Of a stretch of DNA of 6,983 nt, positions 5,481-6,983 are shown piece by piece. Under the pieces are notes generated by a model. It did no database searches and was not told the DNA's origin. It worked only from the letters and a program-made list of their open reading frames with translations. Each line of letters opens with the position of its first letter. Positions within the stretch are counted from its first letter, which is position 1. Both the position numbers and the translations under genes were made by a program. Source of the stretch: Campylobacteraceae bacterium (GTDB taxonomy: Bacteria > Campylobacterota > Campylobacteria > Campylobacterales > Sulfurovaceae). The stretch covers positions 1-6,983 of the forward strand of contig JALWNF010000048.1 in assembly GCA_026995985.1 (NCBI GenBank), read 5' to 3'.

Positions 5481-6983
5481 ATGATAGAAAAACTCATAGA
5501 TTTCTCATGGCGTAACCGTTTTTTGATTGTGGCGATGACCATACTGCTTTTGCTTGGCTCATTTTGGGCTATTAAAAAGACTCCACTTGATGCACTGCCC
5601 GATTTGACTCCTCCTCAAATTATTGTCTCTGTTAAGTGGCAGGGGCAGTCTCCTCAGCTAATAGAAGAGCAGATTATCTACCCACTTACAAATGCTCTAA
5701 TGAGCGTTGCAGGGGCAAAAACAGTTCGTGCATTCTCCTCTTTTGAGAATGCTCTGGTCTATGTTATCTTTGAAGAGGGAGAAGATATATATTTTTCTCG
5801 TGATAGAGTAGCAGAGAAGATTAATGAGCTTCTACCCACTTTTCCCAAAACAGCACAAGTTAAACTAGGACCAGATGCCACAGGTATTGGGTGGGTCTAT
5901 GAGTATGCTTTAACCTCCAAGAGTAAAGACCTTGCAGAGCTTTATGATTTGCAGGAGTACTACTACAAATATGCTCTTTTAGGCATTAATGGCATCTCAG
6001 AGGTAGCAACAGTTGGTGGTTTTGAGAGAAACTATCAGGTAACTGTTAATGAGGAGAAGTTGGTAGAGCATGAGTTGAGTATACAAGATGTTATAGGAGC
6101 TATTAAGTCCAACAATGAAGAGCGTGGAGGTCGGATTGTCTTAGAGAATGGGTATGAGAATATTATTCAGGCTATTGGTTATGCTAAAACCCCAGAAGAT
6201 TTAGGGGATATTGTCATTAAAACACGCAATGGAGTTCCACTTAAAATTTCTGATATAGCTGTAATAGATTTAGTTCCCTCTTATCGTCGTGGAATGGTAG
6301 ATTTAAATGGTCAAGGTGAGGTTGTTGGTGGAGTTGTAATTGTTCGATACAAAGAGAATGCCTACGATGTTATTCAACAGATAAAAGCAAAACTAAAAGA
6401 GATAAAAGTTGACGGTGTTGAGATTATAACCACTTATGATAGAAGCGACTTAATTACCAAAGCGATTAATACTCTAACTCACACTTTAGCCGAAGAGTCT
6501 ATTGTGGTTCTCTTTATTGTTTTAATCTTTTTACTACATTTTCGCTCTGCTTTAGTAATTATTTTGACTCTTCCATTGACCATTGCTATTACCTTTTTAT
6601 GGATGAAGTTTGCAGGGATTGAGTCAAATATTATGTCACTTGGGGGAGTTGCCATTGCTATTGGGGCGATGATAGATGCCTCTATAGTTATGGTTGAGAA
6701 TGTCCATAAAAAACTTCAAGCCAATGGAGGAGAGAATCTAAAAGGAGAGGTGAGAATTAGAGTTATTTTAAGTGCATCTAAAGAGGTGGGGCGACCTATC
6801 TTTTTTGCTCTAATGCTTATTGTTATCTCATTTTTACCTATCTTTGCACTTTCGGATCAAGAGGGGGCATTGTTTAAACCACTAGCCTATACAAAAACCT
6901 TTGCTATGGTTACAGGGGCTATACTCTCTATAACTCTTGTACCTATCTTGATGGTCTATCTAGTGCGTGGTAAAATTTTAGAT
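5481..6983 (+). CDS. cusA: CusA-type heavy-metal RND efflux pump (3'-truncated by window edge)
   Basis: Inner-membrane subunit of a tripartite Cu(I)/Ag(I)-type efflux system, exporting metal with a periplasmic adaptor (CusB) and an outer-membrane channel (CusC). The frame is open for 501 codons to the window end, about half of a roughly 1,040-residue pump. It starts with MIEKLIDFSWRNRFLIV and TM1 (about 13-30), then the family segment TPLDALPDLTPPQIIVSVKW (34-53). The porter-domain half (about 40-330) follows, then TM2 (about 338-355), TM3 (about 357-375), TM4 (about 385-405) and the next helices (about 438-455 and 472-495). The TM4 motif AIAIGAMIDASIVMVENVHK (391-410) is of the HME4 (Cu/Ag) kind and not the DFGxxVDG form of Co/Zn/Cd pumps. 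Asp399 would be the proton-relay residue. The methionine triad that would confirm Cu/Ag lies beyond the window. The ATG has only a weak AGGG eight bases upstream, at the edge of the palindrome. No adaptor gene precedes it. Confidence 0.9.
   Translation, partial: MIEKLIDFSWRNRFLIVAMTILLLLGSFWAIKKTPLDALPDLTPPQIIVSVKWQGQSPQLIEEQIIYPLTNALMSVAGAKTVRAFSSFENALVYVIFEEGEDIYFSRDRVAEKINELLPTFPKTAQVKLGPDATGIGWVYEYALTSKSKDLAELYDLQEYYYKYALLGINGISEVATVGGFERNYQVTVNEEKLVEHELSIQDVIGAIKSNNEERGGRIVLENGYENIIQAIGYAKTPEDLGDIVIKTRNGVPLKISDIAVIDLVPSYRRGMVDLNGQGEVVGGVVIVRYKENAYDVIQQIKAKLKEIKVDGVEIITTYDRSDLITKAINTLTHTLAEESIVVLFIVLIFLLHFRSALVIILTLPLTIAITFLWMKFAGIESNIMSLGGVAIAIGAMIDASIVMVENVHKKLQANGGENLKGEVRIRVILSASKEVGRPIFFALMLIVISFLPIFALSDQEGALFKPLAYTKTFAMVTGAILSITLVPILMVYLVRGKILD

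Overview
The window is AT-rich bacterial DNA. Its short spacers, A-rich Shine-Dalgarno regions (AAGAGGAAAAAATG, AAAAGGATTTAAATG) and codon preference (AGA for Arg, TTA/CTA for Leu, AAA for Lys) fit a Campylobacterota genome, most likely a Sulfurovum- or Sulfurimonas-like organism. This assignment is an inference from style and gene families, not from a marker gene.

Layout, left to right. (1) Positions 1-1883 (+) hold the C-terminal 626 codons of an RND-superfamily exporter of the MMPL/COG1033 type; its N-terminus lies outside the window. (2) Positions 1927-3318 (-) hold a convergent gene for a stand-alone, CoA-acylating aldehyde dehydrogenase closely resembling the N-terminal half of AdhE; the 43-bp gap between genes 1 and 2 contains a weak hairpin. 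(3) Positions 3319-3837 contain no intact gene. They hold a very AT-rich stretch with a TATAAT box and the remains of coding DNA: a signal-peptide fragment that has lost its start codon (about 3550-3663), then an unrelated-frame C-terminal fragment (3678-3824) ending just before the next gene. (4) Positions 3838-5391 (+) hold a complete 517-residue protein with an AAA-ATPase-like domain followed by a PD-(D/E)XK nuclease-like domain (PF09820 plus PF08011 type architecture), a multi-copy family whose cellular role is not settled. (5) Positions 5392-5480 form a spacer with two hairpins, one overlapping the ATPase stop codon and one GC-rich, REP-like palindrome 16 bp before the next start. (6) Positions 5481-6983 (+) hold the first 501 codons of a heavy-metal RND efflux pump of the CusA (Cu/Ag) type, running off the window end.

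The genes do not form one pathway. Two unrelated RND transporters flank an accessory-looking interval: a single metabolic enzyme on the opposite strand, decayed coding fragments and an ATPase-nuclease gene. The interval looks like a site of gene turnover. No RNA gene, CRISPR array, insertion sequence or integrase was found. I see no convincing new multi-gene system. The most worthwhile items are the ATPase-nuclease protein beside gene relics, the loss of the relic's start codon between A tracts, and the REP-like palindrome in the cusA leader.
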